Assembly: GCF_034058155.1 (NCBI RefSeq)
Contig: NZ_CP139148.1
Location: 4,774,001-4,838,000 of the forward strand
DNA length: 64,000 nucleotides
DNA from: Flavobacterium sp. KACC 22761
GTDB taxonomy: Bacteria > Bacteroidota > Bacteroidia > Flavobacteriales > Flavobacteriaceae
Direction of reading: 5' to 3'
Shown piece after piece: positions 51,229 through 61,028 of the stretch. Position 1 is the first letter of the stretch, and the number at the start of each line of letters is the position of its first letter. The notes under the pieces were generated by a model, which saw only the letters and a list, made by a program, of their open reading frames with translations, had not been told where the DNA came from and ran no database searches. The position numbers were made by a program, and so were the translations under genes.

Positions 51229-53640
51229 ATGATAAAAGAAATGAACAATACTACATTGACATTTGAAGATTTCAAAACTGAGGTATTGAACGACTACAAA
51301 ATTGCAGTAACTAGCCGTGAATGTAGTCTTTTAGGTCGTAAAGAAGTATTAACTGGAAAAGCCAAATTTGGGATATTTGGAGACGGAAAAGAAGTACCAC
51401 AGCTTGCGATGGCAAAAGCCTTCAAAAATGGTGATTTTCGTTCTGGATACTACCGCGATCAAACTTTTATGATGGCAATTGGCGAATTGACTCCTAAACA
51501 ATTCTTTGCCGGTTTATACGGTCACACCGATTTAGATTTTGATCCAATGTCTGCCGGAAGGCAAATGGGCGGGCACTTTGTAACGCACAGTTTAAACGAA
51601 GACGGATCTTGGAAAGACTTAACAAAACAAAAAAACTCAAGTTCAGATATATCGCCTACCGCTGGGCAAATGCCGAGATTGCTAGGTTTAGCTCAAGCTT
51701 CTAAAATTTACAGAAATGTTGACGGAATCACCATCAAAGACAAATTTACTGTAAATGGAAACGAAGTAGCTTGGGGAACTATTGGAAACGCAAGCACATC
51801 TGAAGGTTTGTTTTTTGAAACCATAAATGCTGCTGGAGTTTTACAAGTTCCAATGGTAATGAGTGTTTGGGATGATGAATACGGAATTTCGGTTCACGCC
51901 AAACATCAAACTACAAAAGAAAACATTTCTGAAATTCTAAAAGGATATCAACGCGACGAAGATTCTAAAGGTTATGATATTTTTAGAGTTAAAGGCTGGG
52001 ATTATGCTGAATTAGTTTCAACATACGAAAGAGCTGGCAAGATTGCTCGTGAAGAACATATTCCAGTTTTGATCCACGTAAATGAGTTGACGCAACCTCA
52101 AGGACACTCTACTTCTGGTTCACACGAACGTTACAAAAGCGGAGAAAGACTGGCTTGGGAAAGAGATTTTGACTGTATTCGTCAAATGCGTTTATGGATG
52201 ATTGCCATTAATATTGCATCGCCTGAAGAACTTTCTGAAATTGATTTCCAATTGAAAAAAGAAGTTCTTGAAGCTAAAAAAGAGGCTTGGAACTCCTTCA
52301 TCAATCCGATTATTGAAGAACAAAACAATCTTTTGGCTTTGTTGGAACAAATTGCTGAAGCAAGCGTTAACCATAAAGACAGAATCAAAAAATATATTTC
52401 GGAGTTACGTGCTATTAAAGCACCTTTGAAAAAAGAACTTTTAGTTTATGCTAGAAAAATTCTTCGTTTTATTGAAGTTCCAAATAGCAAAGTGCTTTTA
52501 TCAAACTGGATTACTCGATTTTTGAATGAAACTCAGGAAAAATTCAGCAGCAATTTATATTCTGATTCAGATAAGAATGTTTTTTCAGTTGAAAAAGTGC
52601 TTCCTAAATATGCAGAAAATGCTAAAGCAGATATTGACGGAAGAATGCTTTTGCGTGATAACTTTGATGCTTTATTTGCCAAATATCCAGAAACTCTAAT
52701 TTTTGGAGAAGATGTTGGAAACATTGGCGACGTAAATCAAGGTTTAGAAGGCATGCAGGAAAAATACGGAGAACTTCGTGTTGCAGATGTAGGAATTCGT
52801 GAAGCTACAATTATCGGGCAAGGAATTGGAATGGCTTTAAGAGGACTCCGCCCAATTGCTGAAATTCAATATTTAGATTATTTATTATATGCCATCCAAA
52901 TCATGAGTGATGATTTGGCTACATTACAATATAGAACGGTTGGAAAACAAAAAGCACCATTAATCATCAGAACTCGCGGGCACCGTTTAGAAGGTATCTG
53001 GCATTCTGGTTCTCCAATGGGAATGATTATTAATGCAATTCGCGGTATTCATGTTTTGGTTCCAAGAGACATGACGCAGGCGGCAGGATTTTACAACACG
53101 CTTTTAGAATGTGACGAGCCTGCATTAGTAATTGAATGCTTGAATGGATATAGACTAAAAGAAAAAGCGCCATTGAACTTTGGTGAATTCAAAACGCCAA
53201 TTGGTGTGGTTGAAACCATGAAAGAAGGTTCAGACATTACTTTAGTTTCTTATGGATCAACTTTAAGACTGGTTCAGCAAGCTGCAACAGAATTATTAGA
53301 TTTAGGAATTGATTGTGAAGTGATCGATATTCAATCATTGCTTCCATTTGATGTGAATAAGGATATTGTAAAAAGTATTGCAAAAACAAATCGTTTGTTA
53401 GTGATTGATGAAGATGTTCCTGGTGGAGCTTCAGCATTTATTTTACAGCAAATTCTAGAAGAGCAAGATGCTTATAAATATCTTGACAGCAAACCACAAA
53501 CGCTTGCTGCAAAAGCACACAGACCGGCATACGGAACTGATGGCGATTACTTCTCTAAACCGTCTGCAGAAGATATTTTCGAGAAAGTATACAACATGAT
53601 GAATGAAGTTAATCCTTCTAAATTTCCTAGTTTGTACTAA
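51229..53640 (+). CDS. Fused 2-oxoacid dehydrogenase E1 (alpha + beta)
   Basis: 803 residues, about twice an alpha subunit. The N-terminal half is E1-alpha-like with the TPP-binding GTIGNASTSEGLFFE (~182-196, the GDG-like loop) and HERYKSG phosphorylation-type loop; the C-terminal half (~475-803) is E1-beta-like: FGEDVGNIGDVNQG, GIREATIIGQGIGMAL, IRTRGH, SGSPMGM and a transketolase-C-like end. Fused branched-chain or pyruvate-type E1 is usual in Bacteroidota. It decarboxylates a 2-oxoacid and passes the acyl group to E2. Substrate not certain; E2 and E3 are elsewhere. ATG 51229 used, alternative 51241. Confidence 0.92.
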   Translation: MIKEMNNTTLTFEDFKTEVLNDYKIAVTSRECSLLGRKEVLTGKAKFGIFGDGKEVPQLAMAKAFKNGDFRSGYYRDQTFMMAIGELTPKQFFAGLYGHTDLDFDPMSAGRQMGGHFVTHSLNEDGSWKDLTKQKNSSSDISPTAGQMPRLLGLAQASKIYRNVDGITIKDKFTVNGNEVAWGTIGNASTSEGLFFETINAAGVLQVPMVMSVWDDEYGISVHAKHQTTKENISEILKGYQRDEDSKGYDIFRVKGWDYAELVSTYERAGKIAREEHIPVLIHVNELTQPQGHSTSGSHERYKSGERLAWERDFDCIRQMRLWMIAINIASPEELSEIDFQLKKEVLEAKKEAWNSFINPIIEEQNNLLALLEQIAEASVNHKDRIKKYISELRAIKAPLKKELLVYARKILRFIEVPNSKVLLSNWITRFLNETQEKFSSNLYSDSDKNVFSVEKVLPKYAENAKADIDGRMLLRDNFDALFAKYPETLIFGEDVGNIGDVNQGLEGMQEKYGELRVADVGIREATIIGQGIGMALRGLRPIAEIQYLDYLLYAIQIMSDDLATLQYRTVGKQKAPLIIRTRGHRLEGIWHSGSPMGMIINAIRGIHVLVPRDMTQAAGFYNTLLECDEPALVIECLNGYRLKEKAPLNFGEFKTPIGVVETMKEGSDITLVSYGSTLRLVQQAATELLDLGIDCEVIDIQSLLPFDVNKDIVKSIAKTNRLLVIDEDVPGGASAFILQQILEEQDAYKYLDSKPQTLAAKAHRPAYGTDGDYFSKPSAEDIFEKVYNMMNEVNPSKFPSLY

Positions 53641-53666
53641 GAGTTTAGAATGTTTTAGATAAAAGA

Positions 53667-53695
53667 AAAGCTCCAAAATTTTGGAGCTTTTTTTA
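53667..53695 (+). terminator. Rho-independent terminator
   Basis: AAAGCTCCAAAA / TTTTGGAGCTTT stem directly followed by a T tract. Confidence 0.85.
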
Positions 53696-53720
53696 TGTTT
53701 TTATGTAATTACCCACAAAG

Positions 53721-53826
53721 CTTGTCATTCCGACGAACGAGGAATCTCCGCAAAAAACTCCGTACAGTTAATCGCCAATCTTTGTCGAGCTACTCGTGGA
53801 GATCCCTCGTTCCTCGGGATGACAAG
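53721..53826. repeat. 106-bp interspersed repeat with inverted ends
   Basis: It starts CTTGTCATTCCGACGAACGA and ends with the near complement TCGTTCCTCGGGATGACAAG. The middle is ordinary. The ends and GC content resemble MITE-like repeats common in flavobacterial genomes. It lies downstream of the E1 terminator and belongs to no gene. Confidence 0.6.
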
Positions 53827-53888
53827 ATTGTCGATAAAGATCGAAAGAATTAAACAATTATTAATTTCAATTACAAACTATCAACTAA

Positions 53889-54623
53889 TTAAATATCCTT
53901 TAACATCATTCTCGCCTTCTCTAAATCCTCTGCCGTATCAATTCCAATTCCCACATGCGTTGTTTCAACCATTTTAATACGTTTTCCGAATTCCAAATAA
54001 CGTAATTGTTCTAGTTTTTCAGAAGCTTCTAAAGATTTCATCGGAAGACTGTAAAAATCCAGTAAAGCCTGTTTTCTAAAAGCATAAATTCCGATGTGTT
54101 GAAAATAGCGTACTCCAACATTTTTCTCTCTCGGATACGGAATTACTGATCTTGAAAAATACAGCGCAAACTGCGATTGATCTACCACAACTTTTACATT
54201 GTTCGGGTTATTGATTTCTTCTTCCTCTGTAATTTCACGCATTAATGAAGCCAAATCAATTTTTCTGTCGGGATCATTTTTAAAAACAGATAACACTTGA
54301 GCCAGAGGCTCTGCTTCAGTAAAAGGTTCATCGCCTTGCACATTTACCACAATATCTACATCAAGATTCGCAACGGCTTCAGCAATTCGATCGCTTCCTG
54401 ATTCGTGCTCTTTGATGCTCATAATTGCTTTTCCGCCATTGGAAACTATTTCGTCAAAAATCAAATTTGAGTCGGTTACTACAAAAACATCATCAAATAA
54501 TTTTGTAGAAACTGCCGCTTCGTAGGTTCTTAGAATTACTGTTTTTCCACCTAAATCCTGCATCAATTTTGCAGGAAAGCGTGTTGAAGCATATCTGGCT
54601 GGAATTACCGCTATTATTTTCAT
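53889..54623 (-). CDS. kdsB: CMP-Kdo synthetase
   Basis: 244 residues. Nucleotide-binding [15 protein letters not shown] (6-20), [10 protein letters not shown] (~91-100) with the catalytic Asp, and the Kdo-family segment [13 protein letters not shown]. It activates Kdo with CTP for lipopolysaccharide inner-core assembly. Cytoplasmic and complete. The sugar specificity could extend to 8-amino-Kdo in some bacteria. No other Kdo gene adjoins it. Confidence 0.95.
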   Translation of the reverse strand: MKIIAVIPARYASTRFPAKLMQDLGGKTVILRTYEAAVSTKLFDDVFVVTDSNLIFDEIVSNGGKAIMSIKEHESGSDRIAEAVANLDVDIVVNVQGDEPFTEAEPLAQVLSVFKNDPDRKIDLASLMREITEEEEINNPNNVKVVVDQSQFALYFSRSVIPYPREKNVGVRYFQHIGIYAFRKQALLDFYSLPMKSLEASEKLEQLRYLEFGKRIKMVETTHVGIGIDTAEDLEKARMMLKDI

Positions 54624-54833
54624 TCTTTTATTTTACTGAGTTTAAACAACTCAAAATTTAGTAATTTATTTTTCACCTGTTTTTAAGTGATTACAAATAT
54701 GCAAAAATTACTTTTAAATTTTCTGTTTTTCTATTGCTGTAAAGGATGAAAGTCACATTCAAGAATTTTCCGTCTATCAACAAACAATACATTGATTATT
54801 ACTAACAACTTTCTTATTTACCAAAACAAAAAA

Positions 54834-55646
54834 TTAAACCGAAACCGTAACGCGAAGGTAAGTTGCGGGAATTAATGTAGAATTTGCGTCATTACTTTGG
54901 TTTTGGCTATTAACTAACCCTTCAAGTTTAGCATACAAATCCGAAGTTTTGCCATTTTGTTCAGCAGCTTCAAAAGCATTCATAGTTGGGCCATAGTAAG
55001 TTTTTAATCGATTTAACCACTCCGAAGGTGGGAATGCTGCTTTAAATGTAAAGGTATCTCTCTCAAAAGAAATATTTTCTTTAGGAACGCCAGCATCTGT
55101 GAATCTTTCAATTACATTATCCTCAATCCCCCAAAGCATTGGGCTTACAAAACCCTCAGGTGGTGGTGGCGTAAATTCCGCACTAATTTTCAAGATTTGC
55201 GCAATCAACGTTGGATCTCCCGGTATCCAATTACCCATAATAACTTTACCGCCAGGTTTTGTGACACGAACCATTTCTTTAGCAACATCAAAAGGTTTTG
55301 GAGCAAACATTGCTCCAAAAATGCTCATTGTAACATCATAAGATTGATCTTTCAATTCATTCAAATTAGTTGCGTCACCTTCTTGGAATACAATATTAGC
55401 CAATCCTTCCTTTTTTGCCCGAAGATTGCCAGCTTCAACTAAATTTCTTGCTATATCAACACCTAAAACATTGGCTCCTAATTTTGCCGAAGGTATTGCG
55501 GTAGTACCATCTCCACAACCGAGATCTAAAACGTTACTATTTTCTTTAATTCCAATTTTGGCAACCAATTCCGCACCACTTTCTCTCATAGATTCTGCAA
55601 CGCGTGTGAAATCGCCTTTTTCCCATAATGCTTTGTTTGGATTCAT
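54834..55646 (-). CDS. Class I SAM-dependent methyltransferase
   Basis: 270 residues. SAM-binding motif I VLDLGCGDG (39-47), acidic motif II VLGVDIARN (~57-65), and VTKPGGKVIMGNW (~128-140) as the post-III strand. UbiE/Methyltransf_11-type fold. The substrate is not readable: the C-terminal ~100 residues are unlike UbiE and contain a Pro-rich segment FTPPPPEGF. Not clustered with quinone or other biosynthetic genes. Followed by 320 bases without a gene or clear signal. Confidence 0.88.
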   Translation of the reverse strand: MNPNKALWEKGDFTRVAESMRESGAELVAKIGIKENSNVLDLGCGDGTTAIPSAKLGANVLGVDIARNLVEAGNLRAKKEGLANIVFQEGDATNLNELKDQSYDVTMSIFGAMFAPKPFDVAKEMVRVTKPGGKVIMGNWIPGDPTLIAQILKISAEFTPPPPEGFVSPMLWGIEDNVIERFTDAGVPKENISFERDTFTFKAAFPPSEWLNRLKTYYGPTMNAFEAAEQNGKTSDLYAKLEGLVNSQNQSNDANSTLIPATYLRVTVSV

Positions 55647-56058
55647 CTTAGTTTTATCAGTGATTATAGTGCTGATGCCGCACTTTTACTTAATTTGTAA
55701 ACATCCTCTATCCTTTTTTAAATCATCACCAGTTAATCACAAAAGGCATTTAAAAAACTACTTAAAAAAGAAGATATAAAACAAATAATCAACTGACAAA
55801 CAATTACTTACGCAAAAATAAACAAATTTTGATGAAACATTTTATTATCTCACAAAATTTATTTTTTAAAACAAATTCTGTGAATTACAACTTTCAGATC
55901 ATTATCACCTAATTGGAAAAGTTTGATGAGTTCTTTCGGTATTTCCATATAAAAACAAAATACTATTGACAAAGATCTTTCTAAAATATTTTTATAACAT
56001 TTTCATTAAAGCATTGCTATTTAATTTCTTAGAATATTTTTATTTTTATATAAAAAAC
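55647..56058. other. Intergenic region without recognised content
   Basis: AT-rich 412-bp gap between divergent genes. No open frame, strong hairpin or consensus promoter was found; any promoters for the methyltransferase and PQQ-propeller genes are degenerate. Confidence 0.5.
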
Positions 56059-57390
56059 ATGAAAAGAACTTTTACTTCTATCCTGCTCTATTTCTTTTTA
56101 ATTTTTACTTCCAATGCTTTTTCTCAGAATAAAACCGTCAATGCATTTACAAATCGAATTTTTAATGGAAAAGGTTATCGGCCATTGGCAGATTTAAAAT
56201 GGAAATTTAAAACAGATGGAAAAATCTTTTCCTCGCCAATTGTTAAAAACGGAGCAATTTATATAGGAAGTGAAGATGTTTTTTTATACTGCATCAATGA
56301 AAAATCAGGAAACCTCAACTGGAAATTCAAAACCAATGGCGCAGTTCACAGTTCGGCTAGCATCTATAATAATATTGTTTATTTTGGAAGTTTCGACGGG
56401 TATTATTATGCCGTAAATGCAACATCAGGAAAAGAAATATGGAAATTTCAAACTAAAGGCGAACATTGGTACCAAGAAATTGGAATGTGGGGAATGAAGC
56501 CAAACGACATGCTGATGAACGATTTATGGGATTTTTATTTATCATCTCCGGTTGTTTATAAAGACAAAAATAATGCTTTAGTAATTTTCGGAAGCAGTGA
56601 TGGAAATATGTACGCTGTCGACCCAAAAAACGGCACTTTAAAATGGACATTCAAAACAAATGATCCTATCCACAGTACTCCTGTTATCGAAAAAGAGAAT
56701 TTGTATTTTGGAGGATGGGATGGAAATTTCTACGCCTTAGACTGTAAAACCGGAAAAGAGAAATGGCATTTTTCAACTGAAGTCAAAACTGGATTTAAAG
56801 GTATTCAGGCTTCTGCTATTGTTGCAAATGGATTGGTTTATTTTGGCGCCAGAGATCCTTTTTTGTTTGCACTTGACGTAGAAACCGGAAAATTAGTTTG
56901 GAAATATAATGCCGAAAATTCATGGATTTTGAGTTCGGCTGTTGTTCAAGACAATATACTTTACGTTGGAACTTCTGATACTTATGCATTATTGGCGCTT
57001 GACGCGAAAACAGGTCAGGAAAAGTACCGATTTAAAGGAAATGGATATATTTATTCTTCGCCAGCTATTTCAGGAAACACGGCTTATTTTGGTGATTTTA
57101 GCGGTAATTTTTTCGCTTTAAACTTGCTTTCCAACGGAAAAGAATCTGATTTTGTGAGTACGGAAAACAGAAAAAAATATGCTCCTGAAATTCTCAATAA
57201 CAATCATCTTGATTTTGGATATGCTTCCCAACAAGCTGATTTATCCGTTTATGCGGAAAACTTAAAAGTTATGGATGAATTCTATAAAATTGGCCCAATT
57301 GTTTCATCGCCATTCATAAACAACAATACCATTTATTTTGGAAGCGCAGATGGTTACTTATATGCTTATAATTCGAGAAAGGAAAAATAA
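56059..57390 (+). CDS. Exported PQQ-type beta-propeller protein
   Basis: 443 residues from ATG 56059. Signal peptide ~1-23 (NAFSQ). Eight or so propeller blades of ~40 residues, each with the form LxWKFKT...(S/H)S(S/T)P...(V/I)YFGS.DG.(F/Y)YALD..TGKE.W; aromatic/Gly blade motifs appear at ~37, 78, 155, 195, 245, 290. This is the PQQ-like repeat fold of PQQ_2 family proteins such as BamB; PQQ cofactor residues are not obvious. Periplasmic or outer-membrane scaffold or assembly factor; no quinoprotein partner is nearby. Confidence 0.88.
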   Translation: MKRTFTSILLYFFLIFTSNAFSQNKTVNAFTNRIFNGKGYRPLADLKWKFKTDGKIFSSPIVKNGAIYIGSEDVFLYCINEKSGNLNWKFKTNGAVHSSASIYNNIVYFGSFDGYYYAVNATSGKEIWKFQTKGEHWYQEIGMWGMKPNDMLMNDLWDFYLSSPVVYKDKNNALVIFGSSDGNMYAVDPKNGTLKWTFKTNDPIHSTPVIEKENLYFGGWDGNFYALDCKTGKEKWHFSTEVKTGFKGIQASAIVANGLVYFGARDPFLFALDVETGKLVWKYNAENSWILSSAVVQDNILYVGTSDTYALLALDAKTGQEKYRFKGNGYIYSSPAISGNTAYFGDFSGNFFALNLLSNGKESDFVSTENRKKYAPEILNNNHLDFGYASQQADLSVYAENLKVMDEFYKIGPIVSSPFINNNTIYFGSADGYLYAYNSRKEK

Positions 57391-57404
57391 TTTCCTTTCT
57401 CGAA
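57372..57404. terminator. Hairpin overlapping the propeller stop codon
   Basis: TTCGAGAAAGGAAA / TTTCCTTTCTCGAA, 14-bp perfect stem with a five-base loop. It sits between convergent genes; T-tract is weak on the + strand. Confidence 0.6.
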
Positions 57405-57420
57405 CCTTTAATTATCATAC

Positions 57421-57984
57421 TTATTTCACTATTCTTATAAAATTCGGATATGCCCTGCTTGTTGTTTCTCTGCTTATTTTAATCGCAAAAAAAACGGGTA
57501 AAACTACATTTAAAATATAAAATGAAATAAAAACATAAAACGGTACCAAATATTGACCGTAATGCATAATTTTTAAAACAAAAAATACTGCCAGTGAAAT
57601 GAAAGTAAAAATCGACCAAACTATTTGATAGTTGAGCAGATTTGCTCCGATTTCTTTCAGTCCGATAATTTTATCTTTTTTCGCAATCCATAAAATAAGA
57701 GGCAAAATAATATTTCCGACAGGAATTACTAGAAAAACTAATACTGAAAGATGAAAAACAATTAAATAGCTTTTGTCTTCATACTTTCCGTAATCTAAAA
57801 TATCTTCAGTATTTATATCTAAAACTTCACAAATCAGATTCAAGGTTTTTCCGCGTGGTTCATTTTCGTCATTTTCAATACGCTGAATCGTTCTTAAATT
57901 TACTTTTGAAGACTCGGCTAATTCTTCTTGAGAAAGACCTTTTTTCTTTCTTATTTCTTTTATTTTTTTTCCAATTTCGTTCAT
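57421..57984 (-). CDS. HTH protein with membrane anchor
   Basis: 187 residues. An N-terminal XRE-type HTH (~5-60; IKEIRKKKGLSQEELAESSKVNLRTIQRIE) is followed by four hydrophobic helices (~75-175). The second half resembles a DUF4870-type membrane region. A membrane-tied transcription factor would bind DNA next to the inner membrane and may respond to a lipid or membrane signal. No partner gene adjoins it. Family placement of the membrane part is tentative. Confidence 0.82.
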   Translation of the reverse strand: MNEIGKKIKEIRKKKGLSQEELAESSKVNLRTIQRIENDENEPRGKTLNLICEVLDINTEDILDYGKYEDKSYLIVFHLSVLVFLVIPVGNIILPLILWIAKKDKIIGLKEIGANLLNYQIVWSIFTFISLAVFFVLKIMHYGQYLVPFYVFISFYILNVVLPVFFAIKISRETTSRAYPNFIRIVK

Positions 57985-58122
57985 GATCGATTTCGATTTA
58001 TTATTTCGACAAAACTACTTTTGAAAAGTTTATTTTGATAACGGTTTGTTTGCGACATTTTAGCGACATTCTTGTCAAAATACTGATTTACTTAATTATA
58101 AAAATTAATTTCATAATGCTGA

Positions 58123-58953
58123 TTACATAATTTTAACCGAAGTCATACTCAACGAACCTGCCAAAAGTTTATCATTGAAAAGTTCCAGTTCATCAGTTTT
58201 GCCTTTTAAGCCTAAAGTATAAAGCAAAGGCAAATAATGATCTGGAGTAGGAATCGCCAATTGAACGGCCTTATTCATTTTTTCGAAGTCAATCAAAGGC
58301 TGAAAATTCCCATCTAACAAATAATTATTTACGATTTCACGAGCTTCAATAGCCCAGTCATAACCGTAGTTGTCTTTATCAAAATTTCTGAAATCAACCA
58401 TTCGAAGGTTGTGGACAATATTCCCGCTTCCGATGATTAAAACACCTTTATAACGAAGTTGTTGCAGTTTCTGCGCCAATTCAAAATGATATTGCCCTGA
58501 TTTTGTATAATCAATACTTAATTGAATCACAGGAACATCCGCACTTGGATATAAATGCTTTATTACGCTCCATGCGCCATGATCTAAACCCCAATGTTCA
58601 TCTAATTCAACCTGAACCGGATCTAATATTTTCTTAGTTTCAACCGCTAATTCCGGACTTCCTTTTGCTGGATATTGCACATCAAAAAGCGCCTGCGGAA
58701 AACCTCCAAAATCATGAATCGTTCTTGGCATTTCCATTGAAGTTACTTTTGTTCCTTTGGTAAACCAATGTGCCGAAACACATAAAATAGCATTTGGCTG
58801 TGGCAATGTTTTTGCCAGATTACGAAAACCAGTCACAAACTGATTTTCTTCAATTGCATTCATTGGACTTCCGTGTCCTAAAAACAGAACTGGCATTTTA
58901 TCTGTATTCGAAAACGTAGATGAAATCGAATGTAAGTCGCTTAGTGTTGTCAT
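58123..58953 (-). CDS. ygiD: YgiD-type extradiol ring-cleavage dioxygenase
   Basis: 276 residues; an alternative start at Met20 gives the normal family N-terminus (MPVLFLGHGSPMN). Zinc ligands: His27 in GHGSPM, His in SAHWF (~62), and His in GSGNIVHNLR (~182); these match the LigB-like 4,5-DOPA extradiol dioxygenase fold. The enzyme opens catechol-type rings such as DOPA in vitro; the natural substrate is unknown. Single gene. Confidence 0.9.
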   Translation of the reverse strand: MTTLSDLHSISSTFSNTDKMPVLFLGHGSPMNAIEENQFVTGFRNLAKTLPQPNAILCVSAHWFTKGTKVTSMEMPRTIHDFGGFPQALFDVQYPAKGSPELAVETKKILDPVQVELDEHWGLDHGAWSVIKHLYPSADVPVIQLSIDYTKSGQYHFELAQKLQQLRYKGVLIIGSGNIVHNLRMVDFRNFDKDNYGYDWAIEAREIVNNYLLDGNFQPLIDFEKMNKAVQLAIPTPDHYLPLLYTLGLKGKTDELELFNDKLLAGSLSMTSVKIM

Positions 58954-58975
58954 TGCTTAGATTTTTTTTCTTTTG

Positions 58976-59020
58976 CCACTCCCGATAGCTATCGGGATCA
59001 CGAATTAACACTAATTATTT
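58976..59020. repeat. Palindromic repeat, left copy
   Basis: It contains ACTCCCGATAGCTATCGGGA (18-bp near palindrome) followed by CACGAATTAACACTAATT. It is the inverted counterpart of the element at 59563-59612, so the lipoprotein gene between them is flanked by inverted copies. Confidence 0.6.
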
Positions 59021-59560
59021 TTGTAAAAGTTTTAATTCATCTAATAATTGATTATAACTTTTCAAATTTTTAGAATTATAATCATAAACCTTAATTACTA
59101 AAGTTGAATCGGCATTTATTATCGAAAATGAATTACCTGCATTTCCTGGGAACCTTTCCGCAACTTTAGATTCAACCATTCTTTTAATATATGAAATTAT
59201 AGTTTTTTTATCTGAATCAGTAAGTTTAATTGTTTTCTTAGCCACTATAGTTTCTAAGTTTCTTCCTTTTGAATCACGCTTATCACAATCAATACTTGTC
59301 TTAGTATAATTCAAGAAATAATCTTTATAGTTGCTTTCTTTAGCAAATATTTTTAACTCTTCATAATGCCCTCCCCATTCTCCACATTCACTAAAAAAAG
59401 CATTAATCTTTAAATTAGAATCAACTCCTGTACTTCCTAAAGTAATCGGATCAAAAAAATCAACTGGCTTATCTTCTGATTTAACCTTAGTAACCTCTTG
59501 TTTTTTTGAACAACTAAAAATGAGCAATAAAAATAACAAACCTAGTTTTCTCATCTGCAA
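59015..59560 (-). CDS. Hypothetical lipoprotein (181 aa)
   Basis: 181 residues. Lipoprotein signal with Cys17 (LLLIFSCSKK). The mature part is charged, with a KTSIDCDKRDSKGR segment around 95-108 and a long C-terminal helix (TVIKVYDYNSKNLKSYNQLLDELKLL). No known domain. Flanked on both sides by inverted copies of a palindromic repeat. Could be a recently acquired cassette or an ordinary gene between common repeats. Confidence 0.7.
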   Translation of the reverse strand: MQMRKLGLLFLLLIFSCSKKQEVTKVKSEDKPVDFFDPITLGSTGVDSNLKINAFFSECGEWGGHYEELKIFAKESNYKDYFLNYTKTSIDCDKRDSKGRNLETIVAKKTIKLTDSDKKTIISYIKRMVESKVAERFPGNAGNSFSIINADSTLVIKVYDYNSKNLKSYNQLLDELKLLQK

Positions 59561-59562
59561 TT

Positions 59563-59612
59563 AAATAAAAATTCATGTGAATTCGAGATCCCAATAGCTA
59601 TCGGGAGTGACA
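59563..59612. repeat. Palindromic repeat, right copy (inverted)
   Basis: It reads ATGTGAATTCGAGATCCCAA... CTATCGGGAGTGACAA. Its reverse complement matches the left copy beyond the palindrome core (CACTCCCGATAGCTAT, then GGGAT, then CGAATT). Confidence 0.6.
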
Positions 59613-59618
59613 AACTAA

Positions 59619-61028
59619 TTACTCCTCAAAACTCTCGTCTTTAAATCCTATCAAATATAGCTTATTTTTGGCACGCGTCATAGCGGTATAAAGCCATCTG
59701 ATATAATCGCGATCGATTCCGTCTGGTAAATAAGGCTGTTCGATAAAAACAGTATTCCATTGCCCACCTTGCGATTTGTGACAGGTGATTGCGTAGGAGA
59801 ACTTCACTTGCAATCCGTTGAAATATTCATTTTCCTTAACTTTTTGAAATCTCTTGTATTTCGTTGGCTCATCTTCATAATCTTTCATTACTTCTTCATA
59901 CAAACGATTCGATTCTTCATAAGTTAATGATGGCGATTCGCTTTTTATAGTATCCAAAATCAAAACCGTCTCAAAAGGAATTTGGTTCGGATAATCGACC
60001 ATTCTGATTTTGACTTTCGCAAAAGTAAATCCATATAATTCTTTGATTCCGAACATTTCCAAAACTTCAATAATATCACCATTGGCAATAAAACCAGCTT
60101 CGTCGGTTTCTTTCAACCAGAAATAATTGTTTTTTACAACCATCAAAAAATCACCAACAGAAAGTTCGCTTTCTTTAAATAAAATTCGGCTTCTGATTTG
60201 CTCATTATACTGATTTGCTCTTTTATTTGATCGCACAATAAAAGCCGTATCTTCAATACTATAATTGCTGTAAGCTGTATTTATCGCGTCCTGAATGTCA
60301 TAACCATCTGTCAAACGAACGATATCTTTAAACTTTTTTACGTTGAATCTGAATTCGGTTATAAAACTTTCTTTCAGTAATTCTCGCAATTCGGTTGCGT
60401 TGAATAAAATTCCTGAATTTTCTTCTTGACGCATAACTTCGTCCAACTCGATATGTTCAATTTCTTTATCATAATGAACACCCAAAGTCTGAATGTCTAG
60501 CGCTGGAGAAATATCTAAATTTACCGGTGGCAACTGTGCTGTATCTCCTAAAAGAATCATTTTGCAATTGTTTCCTGAATAAACATAATTGATCAAATCA
60601 TCCAGAAGCGATCCGCTATCGAGCGTACTATCTGAAATCATCGAAGCTTCATCGACGATAAAAACGGTGTTTTTATGTTTATTGACTTGTTTAGTAAAAG
60701 CAACTCCTCCACCCGATGATTTTTTCGGGAAATATATTTTTTTATGAATTGTAAAAGCCGATTTATTTGAGTAATTCGAAATCACTTTTGCTGCGCGACC
60801 TGTTGGTGCCAGCAAAACAAATTTTTTATTGATTTCTCCCAGATTATTTACAATCGTTGAAATCACCGTTGTTTTTCCAGTTCCGGCATATCCTTTCAGC
60901 ACAAAAATGGTGTCATTTTTAGGTTCGGTTAGGAAAATCGCGATTTTCTGAAAAAAAATATCTTGTTTGTATGTAGGCGCAAAAGGGAATCTTTTTTGTA
61001 AAACGCTGTAAAACAATGTTGAATTCAT
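59619..61028 (-). CDS. RecD-like AAA ATPase / helicase
   Basis: 469 residues. Superfamily 1 helicase: Walker A GYAGTGKTT (46-54), Walker B FIVDEASM (~123-130), helicase motif III-like GDTAQLPPV (~160-168), UvrD-type C-terminal motif SYAITCHKSQGGQWNTVF (~408-425) and YTAMTRAKNKLYLIG (~446-460). It matches short RecD2/Pif1-like helicases without an N-terminal domain. Likely 5'-3' DNA unwinding in repair. Single gene; 220 bases upstream is the divergent DUF3822 gene. Confidence 0.9.
   Translation of the reverse strand: MNSTLFYSVLQKRFPFAPTYKQDIFFQKIAIFLTEPKNDTIFVLKGYAGTGKTTVISTIVNNLGEINKKFVLLAPTGRAAKVISNYSNKSAFTIHKKIYFPKKSSGGGVAFTKQVNKHKNTVFIVDEASMISDSTLDSGSLLDDLINYVYSGNNCKMILLGDTAQLPPVNLDISPALDIQTLGVHYDKEIEHIELDEVMRQEENSGILFNATELRELLKESFITEFRFNVKKFKDIVRLTDGYDIQDAINTAYSNYSIEDTAFIVRSNKRANQYNEQIRSRILFKESELSVGDFLMVVKNNYFWLKETDEAGFIANGDIIEVLEMFGIKELYGFTFAKVKIRMVDYPNQIPFETVLILDTIKSESPSLTYEESNRLYEEVMKDYEDEPTKYKRFQKVKENEYFNGLQVKFSYAITCHKSQGGQWNTVFIEQPYLPDGIDRDYIRWLYTAMTRAKNKLYLIGFKDESFEE

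Noticed and set aside
53681..53977. 98-codon frame downstream of the E1 gene
   Set aside because: It runs through a terminator and an interspersed repeat and then antisense to kdsB.
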